A stretch of DNA of 64,000 bases from Lachnoclostridium sp. An196 (GCF_002160135.1 NZ_NFJZ01000005.1:124001-188000); one strand, 5' to 3'; positions 48,844 to 59,489 are shown, counted from the first letter of the stretch. Made by a program: numbers and translations. Notes: generated from the letters alone by a model not told the origin.

Positions 48844-50055
48844 TTACAGAACCGTCCTTACCTGTTTCGGGCTGTATCCGGCCTTTTCCAGCGCGCCGAT
48901 GATCCGGTCTTTATGTTCTGTTCCGAAAGCCTCGATCGTTACCTTCAGCTCTACTGCAGCCAGACGGTTGGTGCTCACAAACTGATTATGATCCAGCCGG
49001 ATTACATTGCCCTGCTCCTGAGCGATGATTGAAGCCACTTTCACCAGCTCGCCCGGCTTATCCGGAAGACGCACCGACACCGTAAAGATCCGGTCTCTCT
49101 GAATCAGTCCAAGCTGTACCACCGAAGACATGGTGATGATATCCATGTTGCCTCCGCTTAAGATACAGACCACTTTTTTGTTTTTCGCATTCAGATGTTT
49201 CAGCGCCGCCACACTGAGAAGCCCCGAATTTTCTACGATCATCTTATGATTTTCCACCATGTCCAGGAACGCGACGACCAGTTCGTCGTCCTCCACAGAG
49301 ATCACTCTGTCGATGTTTTTCTGGATATACGGGAAGATACTCTTGCCGGGTTCTCTCACCGCGGTGCCGTCCGCGATGGTACTGCTGTGAGGCAGGCAGA
49401 CCACCTCTCCTTTTGCCAGAGACTGCTCCATACAGTTGGCTCCGGCGGGTTCCACACCAATCACTTTGATCTTTGGATTCAGCATCTTGGCCAGCGTGGC
49501 AACGCCTGCCGCCAGTCCGCCGCCTCCAATCGGCACCAGAATATAATCCACCAGCGGGAGCTCTTTGAAAATCTCCATAGAGATCGTTCCCTGTCCGGTA
49601 GCCACGTCCAGATCGTCAAAAGGATGAATCATAGTATATCCGTGCTCTTTCGCCAGTTCATAAGCATGCGCGCACGCCTCGTCATAATCGTTTCCATAAA
49701 GCACCACTTCAGCCCCGTACTCTTTGGTATGATTCACCTTGAGCAGCGGTGTAACCGTCGGCATAACAATGACCGCCTTGCAGCCGTACTGTTTCGCGGC
49801 ATAGGCCACGCCCTGGGCATGATTTCCTGCCGAAGCCGTGATCAGGCCTTTTTTCCTCTCTTCGTCTGTCAGGGTGCTGATCTTGTAGTAAGCGCCGCGG
49901 ATCTTGAATGCGCCTGTTTTCTGCATGTTTTCCGGCTTCAGATACACTTTGCAGCCGGACTGGTCGCTGAAATACTGGCTGTACATCAGATGGGTTTCTG
50001 TCGTCACCCGGCCCACTACTTCGCAGGCCTTTTCAAATTTTTCCAAAGTCATCAT
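48844..50055 (-). CDS. ilvA: Threonine ammonia-lyase
   Basis: 403 residues, PLP-dependent fold type II: Lys in GAFKIRGAYYKI, SAGNHAQGVAYAA, glycine loop PIGGGGLAAG, and a C-terminal ACT domain (VSVRLPDKPGELVKVASIIAQEQGNVI). Size and the single ACT domain fit the TdcB/short IlvA type. It makes 2-oxobutanoate from threonine, either for isoleucine or for catabolism. Confidence 0.9.
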   Translation of the reverse strand: MMTLEKFEKACEVVGRVTTETHLMYSQYFSDQSGCKVYLKPENMQKTGAFKIRGAYYKISTLTDEERKKGLITASAGNHAQGVAYAAKQYGCKAVIVMPTVTPLLKVNHTKEYGAEVVLYGNDYDEACAHAYELAKEHGYTMIHPFDDLDVATGQGTISMEIFKELPLVDYILVPIGGGGLAAGVATLAKMLNPKIKVIGVEPAGANCMEQSLAKGEVVCLPHSSTIADGTAVREPGKSIFPYIQKNIDRVISVEDDELVVAFLDMVENHKMIVENSGLLSVAALKHLNAKNKKVVCILSGGNMDIITMSSVVQLGLIQRDRIFTVSVRLPDKPGELVKVASIIAQEQGNVIRLDHNQFVSTNRLAAVELKVTIEAFGTEHKDRIIGALEKAGYSPKQVRTVL

Positions 50056-50141
50056 GTTTGTTCTCCCTTGCTGTACGGGCGGGTTTGCGGAACCGCCCTT
50101 CTTATGTTGAACCGTTCTCCGTCATAGACATATATACTTCT

Positions 50142-51077
50142 CTACACGTCGTCCGACAGAAACAGAGCGTTCACAAATGCGTCTGCGTCAAATTTCTGCA
50201 GGTCGTCGATATGTTCTCCGACCCCGATATATTTCACCGGGACATTCAGCTCCGACTGGATCGCCACGGCGATGCCTCCTTTGGCCGTCCCATCCAGCTT
50301 TGTAAGTATAATGCCGGTCAGGTCCGCCGCTTCGCCGAACTGCCGCGCCTGTTCCAGAGCATTCTGCCCTGTGGTGCCGTCCAGCACTACCAGCGTCTCT
50401 CTGTACGCCTCCGGATACTCCCGCTCAATGATGCGGTTGATCTTTTTCAATTCCTCCATCAGATTTTTCTTATTATGAAGACGTCCTGCCGTATCGATCA
50501 GAAGTACGTCCGCTTTTCTGGCTTTTGCCGCGCAGACGGCATCGTAAACCACAGAAGCGGGATCCGCGCCTTCACTTCCGCGGATCAGCTCCACGCCGGC
50601 ACGGTTCGCCCACTCGGCCAGCTGTTCCCCTGCCGCCGCGCGGAAGGTGTCCGCCGCTCCCACGATCACTTTTCGTCCCTGGTCTTTCAGCTTTCCGGCC
50701 AGTTTTCCTACGGAAGTGGTTTTTCCTACGCCGTTGACACCGATAACCAGCACTACGGAAGTCCTGTGCTCAAATTCATACGCGGTGTCTCCCACCTGCA
50801 TCTGCTCCTTGATACTGTTGATCAGCAGCTGCTTACACTCTTCCGGCTTCTTGATATGCTGTTCTTTTACCTTCTTTTTCAGGTTCTCGATAATCGCCGT
50901 AGTGGCGTTGATCCCGATGTCGCCCATGACCAGGATCTCTTCGATCTCATCGTAGAAATCATCGTCAATATCCGAAAATCCGCTGAAAATCGCATCCATG
51001 CCGGATACGATGTTATTTCTTGTTTTCGTCAGGCCATCTGCCAGACGTCTGAAAAAGCCTTTCTTTTCTTCAGCCAT
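50142..51077 (-). CDS. ftsY: Signal recognition particle receptor FtsY
   Basis: 311 residues. The NG domain has GVNGVGKTTSVGKLAG (G1), DTAGRLHNKKNLMEELKKI (G3), TKLDGTAKGG (G4) and GVGEHIDDLQKFDADAFVNALF at the end. The acidic A domain is very short. Start at 51077 after AGGAGG. Last gene of the smc operon. Confidence 0.95.
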   Translation of the reverse strand: MAEEKKGFFRRLADGLTKTRNNIVSGMDAIFSGFSDIDDDFYDEIEEILVMGDIGINATTAIIENLKKKVKEQHIKKPEECKQLLINSIKEQMQVGDTAYEFEHRTSVVLVIGVNGVGKTTSVGKLAGKLKDQGRKVIVGAADTFRAAAGEQLAEWANRAGVELIRGSEGADPASVVYDAVCAAKARKADVLLIDTAGRLHNKKNLMEELKKINRIIEREYPEAYRETLVVLDGTTGQNALEQARQFGEAADLTGIILTKLDGTAKGGIAVAIQSELNVPVKYIGVGEHIDDLQKFDADAFVNALFLSDDV

Positions 51078-51089
51078 AAAAGGCACCTC

Positions 51090-54000
51090 CTATTTGTCCA
51101 GGTCATTTTCTATCAGGCTGACGGATACCAGAGTGGACACTCCTTTTTCCTGCATGGTGATTCCGTACAGGCGGTCAGCCGCATTCATCGTGCCACGCCG
51201 GTGCGTGATCACAATAAACTGTGTATGCTCAGTCAGTTTATGTAAGTATTTCGCGAAGCGCACCACATTGGAATCATCCAGCGCCGCTTCTATCTCATCC
51301 AGAAGACAGAAAGGCGACGGCTTTAGATTCTGGATCGCGAACAACAAGGCGATGGCGGTAAGCGCCTTTTCTCCTCCGGAAAGTTGCATCATATTCTGCA
51401 GTTTCTTTCCGGGCGGCTGTGAAATGATGCGGATTCCTGATTCCAGCACGTCTTCCTCATCGATCAGCTCCAGCGTGCCCCGTCCGCCTCCGAACAGTTC
51501 CTTAAACGCTTTGTCAAACTCTTTCTGAATCAGCTGGAACTGCTCCCGGAACTGTTTTTTCATGCCTCCGTCCAGTTCCTGAATCACATTTTTCAGCGCC
51601 GCTTCCGCCTCCTGCAGATCATTCTTCTGGCCGTCCATGAATGCGAAGCGTTCCGACACTTCCTTATAGTCGTCAATGGCGTTGACATTCACATTGCCCA
51701 GTTCTTTGATCTCTTCTTTTACGGTACCGCAGTTTTTCTTCAGTTCGGAAAGACTTGCATATGCGGTATCGCGAAGCGGCAGCGCGGCGTTATAGGTCAA
51801 CTCATATTCTTCCCACATATGATTCATGAGCGTCTCGGAATTTTCATCCAGTTTTTCTTTCTGACTGCCTATCCGGAACAGTTCCTTGTCCAGATTATTC
51901 ATGCGGGCAGACAATTCTTCTCTTTTGCCGAAAAAAGATTTATGGGAGGCAGTCTGTTCTTCTTTTTCTTTCTGAAGCTGTACGGTCTTTTCTTCCAGGG
52001 CGCTGATTCGCTCATCGATTTCATTCATACGCTCCTGAAGAGCCGACGCGCCTTCTTCCCTGCTCTTCGTATCTTCTTCCGCCTGCTGCACATTCCTGGA
52101 CAGTTCCTCTTTCTCATGCAGGAGCTTCTCCAGTTCTCCTTCGATACGCTCCAGGCCGGCCCTGTTGAACTCTGCTTTCTGAAGTAAGGACGCCGTATCC
52201 AGATGATAGGTCTCTACCAGTTTCGACGCTTCTTCTTCCCTTGACTGCTCCTCTTCCAGGCGTTTCTGATAAGTCTCCACCGCGAAAGTATGTGCTTTCT
52301 CCATATCTTCCGAGTCTTTCAGTTCTTTCCGGTTCGCTTCTTTCAATTCACGGATCTCTCCGCTCTGACGTTCCAGTTCCAGACTTTCTTTCTGGAGCTG
52401 TTCCATCCCTGCCCCGGACGATCGCTTCTGCTCCTCCAGCTGCTCCACATTCATCCTGGCAGTATTTTCTTTCACCCGGATTTCCTGCAGCTGAGCCGCC
52501 CCCTGATCCAGGATGGAATAGCATCTGCTTCTCTCGTTCTGAAGCTCCACCAACTTTTTCCTGGTGTCCTCCAGTTCTCTTTTCAGGCGTTCCGCCTTTC
52601 CTTTCAGTTCTTCGATCTCACGGTTCCGGCTTAAAAGACTGCTGTTGCTGCGGAAAGAACCACCTGTCATGGAACCTCCGGGATTCAGAGATTCTCCCTC
52701 CAGCGTCACGATACGCAGGCTGTAACGGTATTTTCGCTGCAAAGCCACGGCATGGTCGATGTGCTCCACCACCACGGTTCTTCCGAGAAGCTGCGCCAGA
52801 ATATTCTGGTAACGTTCCTCCGACCTGACCAGCGTATGTGCCAGGCCGATGACGCCTTCTTCCTTCAGCGCCTGCGGCTGGCCGAAAGAGGGCGGGTGCT
52901 TGACCGCCGTCAGAGGCAGGAATGTCACCCGTCCGTACCGGTTCTGCTTCAGGAACCGGATCATTTGCTTGGCCGTCTCTTCGTCTTCGGTAACCACATT
53001 CTGGATACTGCCGCCCAGGGCTGTCTCCACGGCAGTCTCATATTTTTGCTCTGTCTGGATCAGATCCGCCACCACACCGCAGATCCCCGGCACCTTTTCT
53101 CTCTGTTCCATGACCCGGCGGATACTGCCGCCGTAACCGTCATATCTCTCTGCCAGATTCTGCAGGGATTCCAGCCTCGATGCCTCACGGTGGTAGACCG
53201 TCTGTCCGTCTTCCACGCGTTTCCGGCAGATCGTGATCTGCTGCTGCAGTTCCGCGATCTGTCCTTCGATCCCGGCACGTTCCTCATTCTTTTCTTTCAG
53301 TTCCTGCTGAATGACGCGAAGTTTCTCCCGTTCTTCCGACAGCAGTTCCTCCTGTCCCATCTCTTCGCTCTTCATCTTGATCAGCTTCTGATCCACCTCC
53401 GCCTTGCGGATCTGGATCTGTTCCGCCATGGCGTCGTAACGCTGAATCTTTCCTTTGATGGAAGAGCGCTGATTCAGCACTGAAATAATCTCATTCTTAC
53501 TGTTTTCTATATTGGTCTGGCAGTCGGACAGCCGCTGCTGGATGGCCGCCAGCGTCTCTTCCGCCTCTTTTTGTATCTTCTGAGCCTGGGAGAGCTGCAG
53601 ATCCAGATCCTCTTTTTCCGCAAGGGTCCGTTCTTTTTCTTCCCGGCGTCCGGCAAGATCGGCTTCGATCCCTTCCATCCGCTCCCGAAAATGTTTGCCG
53701 CTGGACTGGGCAGATTTCATCTGTTCTTTCAGCACCGCGATCTGGCCTTTTAACTGCTGTTTTTCCACACGGGCAGCGGAAGCTTCTTCTTTGGCGGCGT
53801 CGATCCTGTGCTCGACTCCCTCCAGCTCTTTTTCGATCCTGTCGTACTCTATCCGGGTATTCTCAAATGCCTGCGTGGTCTCTGCCAGATCGTTTCGGGC
53901 AGTCGTCTCTGCAGCTTCCAGCTTCTGCACCTGCGACCGGATACTTTCCATTTCCATCAAGAAAGCCTGGACTTCATATTTCTTCAGAGTCTCTCTTTTT

Positions 54001-54650
54001 TTCAGGTATTCTCTGGCCTTCTCCGCCTGCCGCTCCAACGGTCCCAGCTGTTTCTCCAGCTCGCTTAAAATATCGCTGACCCTCAGCAGATTCTGGTGTT
54101 CATCTTCCAGTTTTTTCTCAGCGGTTTTTTTCCTCTTTTTAAACTTGACGATGCCGGTCGCCTCGTCAAACAGTTCTCTGGATTCTTCCGGCTTTGTACT
54201 CAGAATCCGGTCGATCTGTCCCTGACCGATCAGGGAATAGCCTTCTTTTCCTATACCTGTATCATAGAACAGCTCCTGTACATCTTTCAGCCTGCATACA
54301 GATCCATTTAAAAGATATTCACTTTCCCCCGACCGATATAACCTCCTGGCGACAGTTACTTCTTCATAAGCTACCGGAAGCTGATGATCCGCATTGTCCA
54401 GCGTAATCGATACAAAAGCATAGCTCAGCGGCTTCCGGTTCTCTGTACCGGAGAATATAACGTCCTGCATGGTGCCTCCGCGCAGCTGCTTTACGCGCTG
54501 CTCTCCCAGCACCCAGCGCACCGCGTCGGCCACATTGCTTTTTCCTGAACCGTTAGGACCCACGATGCCTGTAATCCCGTTATGGAAATCAAATACAATT
54601 TTATTTGCAAAGGATTTGAATCCCTGCACCTCGATACTTTTTAAATACAT
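51090..54650 (-). CDS. smc: Chromosome segregation ATPase Smc
   Basis: 1186 residues: N-terminal Walker A (GPNGSGKSNVADAVRWVLGE), long coiled coil, a flexible hinge near the middle (LGGSIQNVVTEDEETAKQMIRFLK ... LNPGGSMTGGS), second coiled coil and C-terminal signature/Walker B (LSGGEKALTAIALLFAI, CLLDEIEAALDDSNV). The length is normal for the family. It starts 15 nt after the rnc stop and ends 12 nt before ftsY. Confidence 0.97.
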   Translation of the reverse strand: MYLKSIEVQGFKSFANKIVFDFHNGITGIVGPNGSGKSNVADAVRWVLGEQRVKQLRGGTMQDVIFSGTENRKPLSYAFVSITLDNADHQLPVAYEEVTVARRLYRSGESEYLLNGSVCRLKDVQELFYDTGIGKEGYSLIGQGQIDRILSTKPEESRELFDEATGIVKFKKRKKTAEKKLEDEHQNLLRVSDILSELEKQLGPLERQAEKAREYLKKRETLKKYEVQAFLMEMESIRSQVQKLEAAETTARNDLAETTQAFENTRIEYDRIEKELEGVEHRIDAAKEEASAARVEKQQLKGQIAVLKEQMKSAQSSGKHFRERMEGIEADLAGRREEKERTLAEKEDLDLQLSQAQKIQKEAEETLAAIQQRLSDCQTNIENSKNEIISVLNQRSSIKGKIQRYDAMAEQIQIRKAEVDQKLIKMKSEEMGQEELLSEEREKLRVIQQELKEKNEERAGIEGQIAELQQQITICRKRVEDGQTVYHREASRLESLQNLAERYDGYGGSIRRVMEQREKVPGICGVVADLIQTEQKYETAVETALGGSIQNVVTEDEETAKQMIRFLKQNRYGRVTFLPLTAVKHPPSFGQPQALKEEGVIGLAHTLVRSEERYQNILAQLLGRTVVVEHIDHAVALQRKYRYSLRIVTLEGESLNPGGSMTGGSFRSNSSLLSRNREIEELKGKAERLKRELEDTRKKLVELQNERSRCYSILDQGAAQLQEIRVKENTARMNVEQLEEQKRSSGAGMEQLQKESLELERQSGEIRELKEANRKELKDSEDMEKAHTFAVETYQKRLEEEQSREEEASKLVETYHLDTASLLQKAEFNRAGLERIEGELEKLLHEKEELSRNVQQAEEDTKSREEGASALQERMNEIDERISALEEKTVQLQKEKEEQTASHKSFFGKREELSARMNNLDKELFRIGSQKEKLDENSETLMNHMWEEYELTYNAALPLRDTAYASLSELKKNCGTVKEEIKELGNVNVNAIDDYKEVSERFAFMDGQKNDLQEAEAALKNVIQELDGGMKKQFREQFQLIQKEFDKAFKELFGGGRGTLELIDEEDVLESGIRIISQPPGKKLQNMMQLSGGEKALTAIALLFAIQNLKPSPFCLLDEIEAALDDSNVVRFAKYLHKLTEHTQFIVITHRRGTMNAADRLYGITMQEKGVSTLVSVSLIENDLDK

Positions 54651-54665
54651 GCACCCATTCCTGTT

Positions 54666-55355
54666 CTATCTGCCATTTTCTGTCAATGCATTGTAGGCTG
54701 CCGCCTGCTCCGCCGCCTTCTTGGTCCGCCCGCTGCCCTCGCCGATTACCTGATCGCCCAGCAGGGCCTGTACTACGAACAGTTTCCGGTGATCCGGCCC
54801 ATCTTCACGGATCAGCTCATAGTGCAGCCGCTCCGCGTGACATGCCTGGATCCGCTCCTGAAGAATGGTCTTACTATCATAAAAGAGTTTTTTATTTTCC
54901 AGATCATTCAGTATGAATTTCAGAATAAATTCTTTTGCGCTAGTAAAACCACCGTCCAGATAAATTGCGCCGATCAGCGCTTCGCATGCGTCTGAAGTGA
55001 TAGACGGACGTTCTCTTCCTCCTCCGGCTTCTTCTCCTTTTCCCAGATAGATATATCTGCCGAGGCCGATCTCCTTCGCACAAAGTGCCAGGCTCTGCTC
55101 GCACACCAGGCTCGCGCGGGTCTTCGTCGCGTCTCCTTCCGGCATCTGAGGATATTTTATATATAAAAATTCGCTGGTCACCAGCTCCAGTACCGCGTCC
55201 CCCAGAAATTCCAGCCGCTCATTGGATAAGAGCTTACCCATATGTCTCTCGTTTACATAAGAGCTGTGGCTCATAGCCTGTGTGAGAAGAGCCGGATTCT
55301 GAAACCGATATCCGATCTTCTCTTCCAGTTCTTTTAGAAGCGTATTCTCCTTCAT
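54666..55355 (-). CDS. rnc: Ribonuclease III
   Basis: 229 residues: catalytic domain with NERLEFLGDAVLELV and the second acidic cluster SDACEALIGAIYLDGG, then a dsRNA-binding domain (GPDHRKLFVVQALLGDQVIGEGSGRTKKAAEQAAA). Processes rRNA precursors and other duplex RNA. In operon with smc and ftsY. Confidence 0.96.
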   Translation of the reverse strand: MKENTLLKELEEKIGYRFQNPALLTQAMSHSSYVNERHMGKLLSNERLEFLGDAVLELVTSEFLYIKYPQMPEGDATKTRASLVCEQSLALCAKEIGLGRYIYLGKGEEAGGGRERPSITSDACEALIGAIYLDGGFTSAKEFILKFILNDLENKKLFYDSKTILQERIQACHAERLHYELIREDGPDHRKLFVVQALLGDQVIGEGSGRTKKAAEQAAAYNALTENGR

Positions 55356-55381
55356 GGAACTCTCCTTCTGTAATATGAAAG

Positions 55382-55401
55382 ACCCGCAGCAAGCTGCGGG
55401 T
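55382..55401 (-). terminator. Hairpin between acpP and rnc
   Basis: ACCCGCAGC/GCTGCGGGT stem with a 2-nt core loop; the T-tract on the minus strand is weak, so it may only reduce expression of the downstream genes relative to acpP. Confidence 0.55.
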
Positions 55402-55407
55402 ATCCAT

Positions 55408-55638
55408 CTAGTTTATTGCATTTTTAATCTGCTCTACTGCATCCCCGACCGATACGATCTTCTCCGCATCCTCATTGGAAATTTCGATGTCAAACTCTTC
55501 TTCGATGCCCATAATAATCTGAAAAATATCCAGGGAATCTGCTCCCAGATCGTCCACAAATGTAGTGTCCATCGTGATTTCATCCGCGTCTACATTCAAA
55601 ACTTCCGCGATGATCTCTTTTAATTTTTCAAATTCCAT
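55408..55638 (-). CDS. acpP: Acyl carrier protein (fatty-acid synthesis)
   Basis: 76 residues with the canonical [24 protein letters not shown]; Ser in DSL carries phosphopantetheine. Placed between plsX and rnc as in many Bacillota. Confidence 0.95.
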   Translation of the reverse strand: MEFEKLKEIIAEVLNVDADEITMDTTFVDDLGADSLDIFQIIMGIEEEFDIEISNEDAEKIVSVGDAVEQIKNAIN

Positions 55639-55652
55639 GCTTTCATTCCTTC

Positions 55653-56666
55653 CTAACTTTCTTTTTCCCCGATTCCGGCTTTAATCTTCTCATTGATCTG
55701 CTGATGTTTGAAAGTCACACACTGAATGATGGAATTGCGGATCTCCAGCGCTTTGGAATTTCCATGGGTCTTGACTACCAGTCCTTTCAATCCCAGCAGC
55801 GGCGCTCCGCCGTGTTCGCTGGTATCGAACTGTTTCAGAGTCTTTTTCAGCGCCGGCTTCACCAGAAGCGCTCCGATCTTGCTCCGAAAACTGCTCATCA
55901 TGCCCTTTTTCACCATGGATATCAGCGTGGCTCCCACACCCTCATACAGTTTCAAAATGATATTGCCCGCGAAAGCCTCGCAGACAATTACATCCGCATA
56001 CCCTGACGGGATATCGCGTGCCTCGATGCTTCCAATAAAATTAATGTCATCGCACGCCTTTAGCAGAGGAAATGTCTCTTTCACCAGAGCATTGCCCTTC
56101 TCTTCTTCCGCCCCGATGTTCACGATCGCCACACGCGGATTGGAGATGCCGACTACATGTTCCATATAAATGGAACCCATCTTGGCAAACTGTACCAGAT
56201 GGGACGGTCTTGCATCCACGTTAGCTCCGCAGTCAATCAGAAGGGAAGCTCCTTTTTCCGTCGGCAGAAGCGGAGCCAGAGGCGGGCGCTCCACACCCTT
56301 GATTCTTCCTACGATCAGCTGTCCTCCCACCAGTACGGCGCCTGTACTTCCCGCGCCTACGAAAGCATCTGCCTCACCGTTTTTCACCATTTTCATAGCT
56401 ACCACAATGGACGAATCCTTCTTGGATCGGATTGCCTGCACCGGCGGTTCCGCCATCTCGATAACCTCGGCAGCATTCACCACTTCAATCCGGGAAGCAT
56501 CATATTGATATTTCTGCAGCTCTGCACGCACTGCTTCTTCCCGGCCTACCAGAAATACTTTGATGTCATCTCTGCTGTTTACGGCGTCTACCGCGCCTTT
56601 TACAATCTCCAGCGGCGCATAATCTCCACCCATGGCGTCCACTGCTACTCTGACCAGCTCCTGCAT
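55653..56666 (-). CDS. plsX: Phosphate acyltransferase PlsX
   Basis: 337 residues. [22 protein letters not shown] at the N-terminus, [12 protein letters not shown] and [16 protein letters not shown]-like region ([23 protein letters not shown]). It makes acyl phosphate from acyl-ACP for phospholipid synthesis. First gene of the plsX-acpP-rnc-smc-ftsY run. Confidence 0.95.
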   Translation of the reverse strand: MQELVRVAVDAMGGDYAPLEIVKGAVDAVNSRDDIKVFLVGREEAVRAELQKYQYDASRIEVVNAAEVIEMAEPPVQAIRSKKDSSIVVAMKMVKNGEADAFVGAGSTGAVLVGGQLIVGRIKGVERPPLAPLLPTEKGASLLIDCGANVDARPSHLVQFAKMGSIYMEHVVGISNPRVAIVNIGAEEEKGNALVKETFPLLKACDDINFIGSIEARDIPSGYADVIVCEAFAGNIILKLYEGVGATLISMVKKGMMSSFRSKIGALLVKPALKKTLKQFDTSEHGGAPLLGLKGLVVKTHGNSKALEIRNSIIQCVTFKHQQINEKIKAGIGEKES

Positions 56667-56811
56667 CCTTATTCCTCCTTGTTATCTATATCATAATACG
56701 AAAACCATATCATGAAGTCAATACTTTTTCATTCAAAATATTTTCAAACGGCATATCCTTTCCGGCTTTTTTCTGGTATCATAAGGGTACATACAACAAG
56801 GAGGGTTTACT

Positions 56812-57951
56812 ATGCGGATTCAAAGCAAAAAAGTGTGGATTGCAGACCAGTTCACCGAAGCGGTTATTGAGATTCAGAAGGGAAAGATCACCGGCATCTT
56901 TCCATACGGAAGCAGGCCCGCAGATATTGATTATGGAGACCTGCGCATTGTTCCCGGATTTCTGGACATCCACTGCCACGGCGCCTATGAATTTGACACC
57001 AATGACGCCAATGAAGAAGGATTGCGCCGCTGGGCAAAAAACATCGTCTCTGAAGGTGTAACCGGATTTCTCGCCACTACCATCACACAAAGCGAAGAGG
57101 TTCTGACCGCTGCCGTTGCCAATGTGGCAAAAGTTATGGAAAGCAGCTATGAAGGAGCTGAAATCCTCGGCATCCATTTCGAAGGGCCATATCTGGATAT
57201 GAAATACAAAGGCGCTCAGCCGGAACAGTACATCGTCAAACCGACCATTGAACAGTTCTGCCATTACCAGGAAGCGGCCAGAGGCCACATCCGCTATATT
57301 ACCATGGCCACCGAAACAGACGAGGATTTCGCCCTGACCCATTATCTTTCCGAACACGGAGTCACGGTCAGCATCGGCCACTCCGCAGCCACCTATGAGC
57401 AGGCGGTCATGGCATACGCCAACGGCGCCCGTTCCATGACCCACGTTTACAATGGCATGTCCCCGTTCAATCACCGCGCCAACGGACTGGTTGGTGCCGC
57501 TTACCGTATCCGGACCATGTACGGCGAGATCATCTGCGACGGCTGTCATTCTACCCCTGCGGCTCTGAACAATTATTTCATGTGTAAAGGACCGGATTAC
57601 GCTGTCATGGTTTCCGACGCGCTGATGGCGAAAGGCACGCCTGTGGGCAGCCATTATCTCTTCGGCGGCAACGAGATCGAAATCTATCCGGACGGAAGCG
57701 CGCATCTTGTGGATTCCGGCAAACTGGCAGGTTCCACGCTGCGTCTTAACCAGGGACTTCGCATCCTGGTGGAAGAGGCCATGGTTCCGTTCAACTATGC
57801 GATCAATTCCTGTACCGTCAACCCTGCGAGGTGTATCGGAGTGGCCGACCGGAAAGGTGCGATCGGAGTCGGTATGGATGCAGATCTGGCGGTCCTGGAG
57901 CAGGACTATAATGTCCGCCAGACCTACTGTATGGGCAAACCACAGCTTTAA
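56812..57951 (+). CDS. nagA: N-acetylglucosamine-6-phosphate deacetylase
   Basis: 379 residues: amidohydrolase motifs VPGFLDIHCHGAYEFD, GIHFEGPYL, VSIGHSAATYEQA, THVYNGMSPFNHR and the catalytic Asp in VMVSDALMAKG. It removes acetate from GlcNAc-6-P. AAGGAGGG site 7-8 nt upstream. It is transcribed opposite to its neighbours and separates plsX from rpmF. A TATCAT box with TG extension lies about 35 nt before the start codon. Confidence 0.93.
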   Translation: MRIQSKKVWIADQFTEAVIEIQKGKITGIFPYGSRPADIDYGDLRIVPGFLDIHCHGAYEFDTNDANEEGLRRWAKNIVSEGVTGFLATTITQSEEVLTAAVANVAKVMESSYEGAEILGIHFEGPYLDMKYKGAQPEQYIVKPTIEQFCHYQEAARGHIRYITMATETDEDFALTHYLSEHGVTVSIGHSAATYEQAVMAYANGARSMTHVYNGMSPFNHRANGLVGAAYRIRTMYGEIICDGCHSTPAALNNYFMCKGPDYAVMVSDALMAKGTPVGSHYLFGGNEIEIYPDGSAHLVDSGKLAGSTLRLNQGLRILVEEAMVPFNYAINSCTVNPARCIGVADRKGAIGVGMDADLAVLEQDYNVRQTYCMGKPQL

Positions 57952-57953
57952 CG

Positions 57954-57995
57954 AAAATCGGGAGCCTGCTTTCGCAGACTCCCGATTTGTTTTTA
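57954..57995. terminator. Terminator between nagA and rpmF
   Basis: AAAATCGGGAG...CTCCCGATTT hairpin followed by GTTTTTA on the plus strand and A-to-T mirrored sequence on the other, so it can serve both convergent genes. Confidence 0.8.
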
Positions 57996-57998
57996 GTC

Positions 57999-58178
57999 TT
58001 AGTCAACTGCAACAATCTCTTTCTTGTTGTAAGAACCACAGGCCTTGCAGACTCTGTGAGACATCATAAGAGCACCGCATTTGCTGCATTTTACTAAATT
58101 CGGAGCGCTCATCTTCCAGTTCGCTCTTCTCTTATCTCTTCTTCCTTTGGAAGATTTATTTTTGGGACAAATAGACAC
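57999..58178 (-). CDS. rpmF: 50S ribosomal protein L32
   Basis: 59 residues (MSICPKNKSSKGRRDKRRAN..., CSKCGALMMSHRVCKACGSY) with two zinc-binding CxxC pairs: CSKC and CKAC. The start is a GTG at 58178, 6 nt after GGAGG. L32 genes usually precede plsX; here nagA lies between them on the other strand. Confidence 0.93.
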   Translation of the reverse strand: MSICPKNKSSKGRRDKRRANWKMSAPNLVKCSKCGALMMSHRVCKACGSYNKKEIVAVD

Positions 58179-58261
58179 AGGTTACACCTCCTCTATGCTT
58201 TTCTCAGAATTCACACTTGTTACATTATACACATCGCATGAGGGGATGTCAAGCACTTTCT

Positions 58262-59458
58262 TTACTTAATCAGTGCCAGGGTCTCCCTTGCAATCGCAAG
58301 CTCCTCGTTGGTCGGAATCAGCATAACCTTCACTTTGGAATCCGGAGCAGAGATAACTCTTCTCTCGCCGCGTACGTCATTTGCCTCATCATCGATCTTC
58401 ACACCGAGATATCCCAGATAATCGCAGACATTCTTTCTTGTTTTCTTATCGTTCTCACCTACGCCTGCCGTGAATGCGATGGCATCCACGCCGTTCATGG
58501 CTGCGGTATAAGCGCCGATATATTTTGCTACTCTGTATACAAATGCCTCCAGCGCTACTTCCGCCAGATGATTTCCTTCGGCTGCAGCCTTCTCGATATC
58601 GCGGAAGTCGCTGGAAATGCCGCCGCTCATGCCAAGCACGCCGGATTTTTTATTCAGGATATTCAGAACCTCGTTTACATCCTTGCCTTCTTTATTGCAG
58701 ATGAACTGTACGACTGCCGGATCGATATCGCCGCTTCTGGTTCCCATGATCAGACCTTCCAGAGGAGTCAGACCCATGGAAGTGTCCACGCATTTTCCTC
58801 CGATGGAAGCGGATACGCTGGCGCCGTTGCCCAGGTGACATACAATGACTTTGGCTTTCTCCGGATCCAGGTTGCCGAATTTGATCGCCTCACCGGATAC
58901 GAACAGATGGCTCGTCCCGTGGAAGCCGTAACGGCGGATGCCGTACTTTTCATAATATTCATGCGGGATTGCATACATATATGCTTTCTCCGGCATCTTC
59001 ATGCCAAAACCGGTATCCCATACCGCCACATTCGGGGTGCCCGGCATAGCCTTCTCGCATGCCTCGATACCCATCAGATTTGCAGGATTGTGCAGCGGTC
59101 CCAAATCAAAGCACTCTCTGATTACGCGCTTCACATCCTCATCAACGATAATGGAATCGCTGTAGGTAGTGCCGCCGTGCAGAACGCGGTGTCCTACTGC
59201 AGCGATCTCGCTGGTATCCTTGATCACGCCGTAAGTCGGATCCTGCAGGGCTTCCATAACCATCTCGATCGCAGTCACATGAGTCGGCATCTCTCTCTCT
59301 ACTACATAATCGTCTTTGCCTGTTGCTTTGTGGGTCAGCTTGGAACCTTCGATTCCGATTCTCTCGCAAAGCCCTTTTGCAACGACGGACTCATTATCCA
59401 TGTCGATCAGCTGATATTTCAGAGAAGAGCTTCCGCAGTTAATCACTAAAATTTTCAT
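58262..59458 (-). CDS. ackA: Acetate kinase
   Basis: 398 residues: N-terminal ILVINCGSSSLKYQLID, HRVLHGG, VFHLGNGAS-like VCHLGNGASVSASIGGKCVDTSMG and TPLEGLIMGTRSGDIDP, C-terminal FTAGVGEND. It makes ATP from acetyl phosphate. With the PduL gene 152 nt upstream on the same strand it gives the acetate branch of fermentation. Confidence 0.97.
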   Translation of the reverse strand: MKILVINCGSSSLKYQLIDMDNESVVAKGLCERIGIEGSKLTHKATGKDDYVVEREMPTHVTAIEMVMEALQDPTYGVIKDTSEIAAVGHRVLHGGTTYSDSIIVDEDVKRVIRECFDLGPLHNPANLMGIEACEKAMPGTPNVAVWDTGFGMKMPEKAYMYAIPHEYYEKYGIRRYGFHGTSHLFVSGEAIKFGNLDPEKAKVIVCHLGNGASVSASIGGKCVDTSMGLTPLEGLIMGTRSGDIDPAVVQFICNKEGKDVNEVLNILNKKSGVLGMSGGISSDFRDIEKAAAEGNHLAEVALEAFVYRVAKYIGAYTAAMNGVDAIAFTAGVGENDKKTRKNVCDYLGYLGVKIDDEANDVRGERRVISAPDSKVKVMLIPTNEELAIARETLALIK

Positions 59459-59489
59459 TTTTATGTATCTCCCTATCTATATTCTTTTT

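Noticed and set aside
58163-58172. GGGACAAAT in the rpmF gene as a chromosomal copy of the ICE palindrome
   Set aside because: Only one half-site, encoding the CPK of L32; no dyad.
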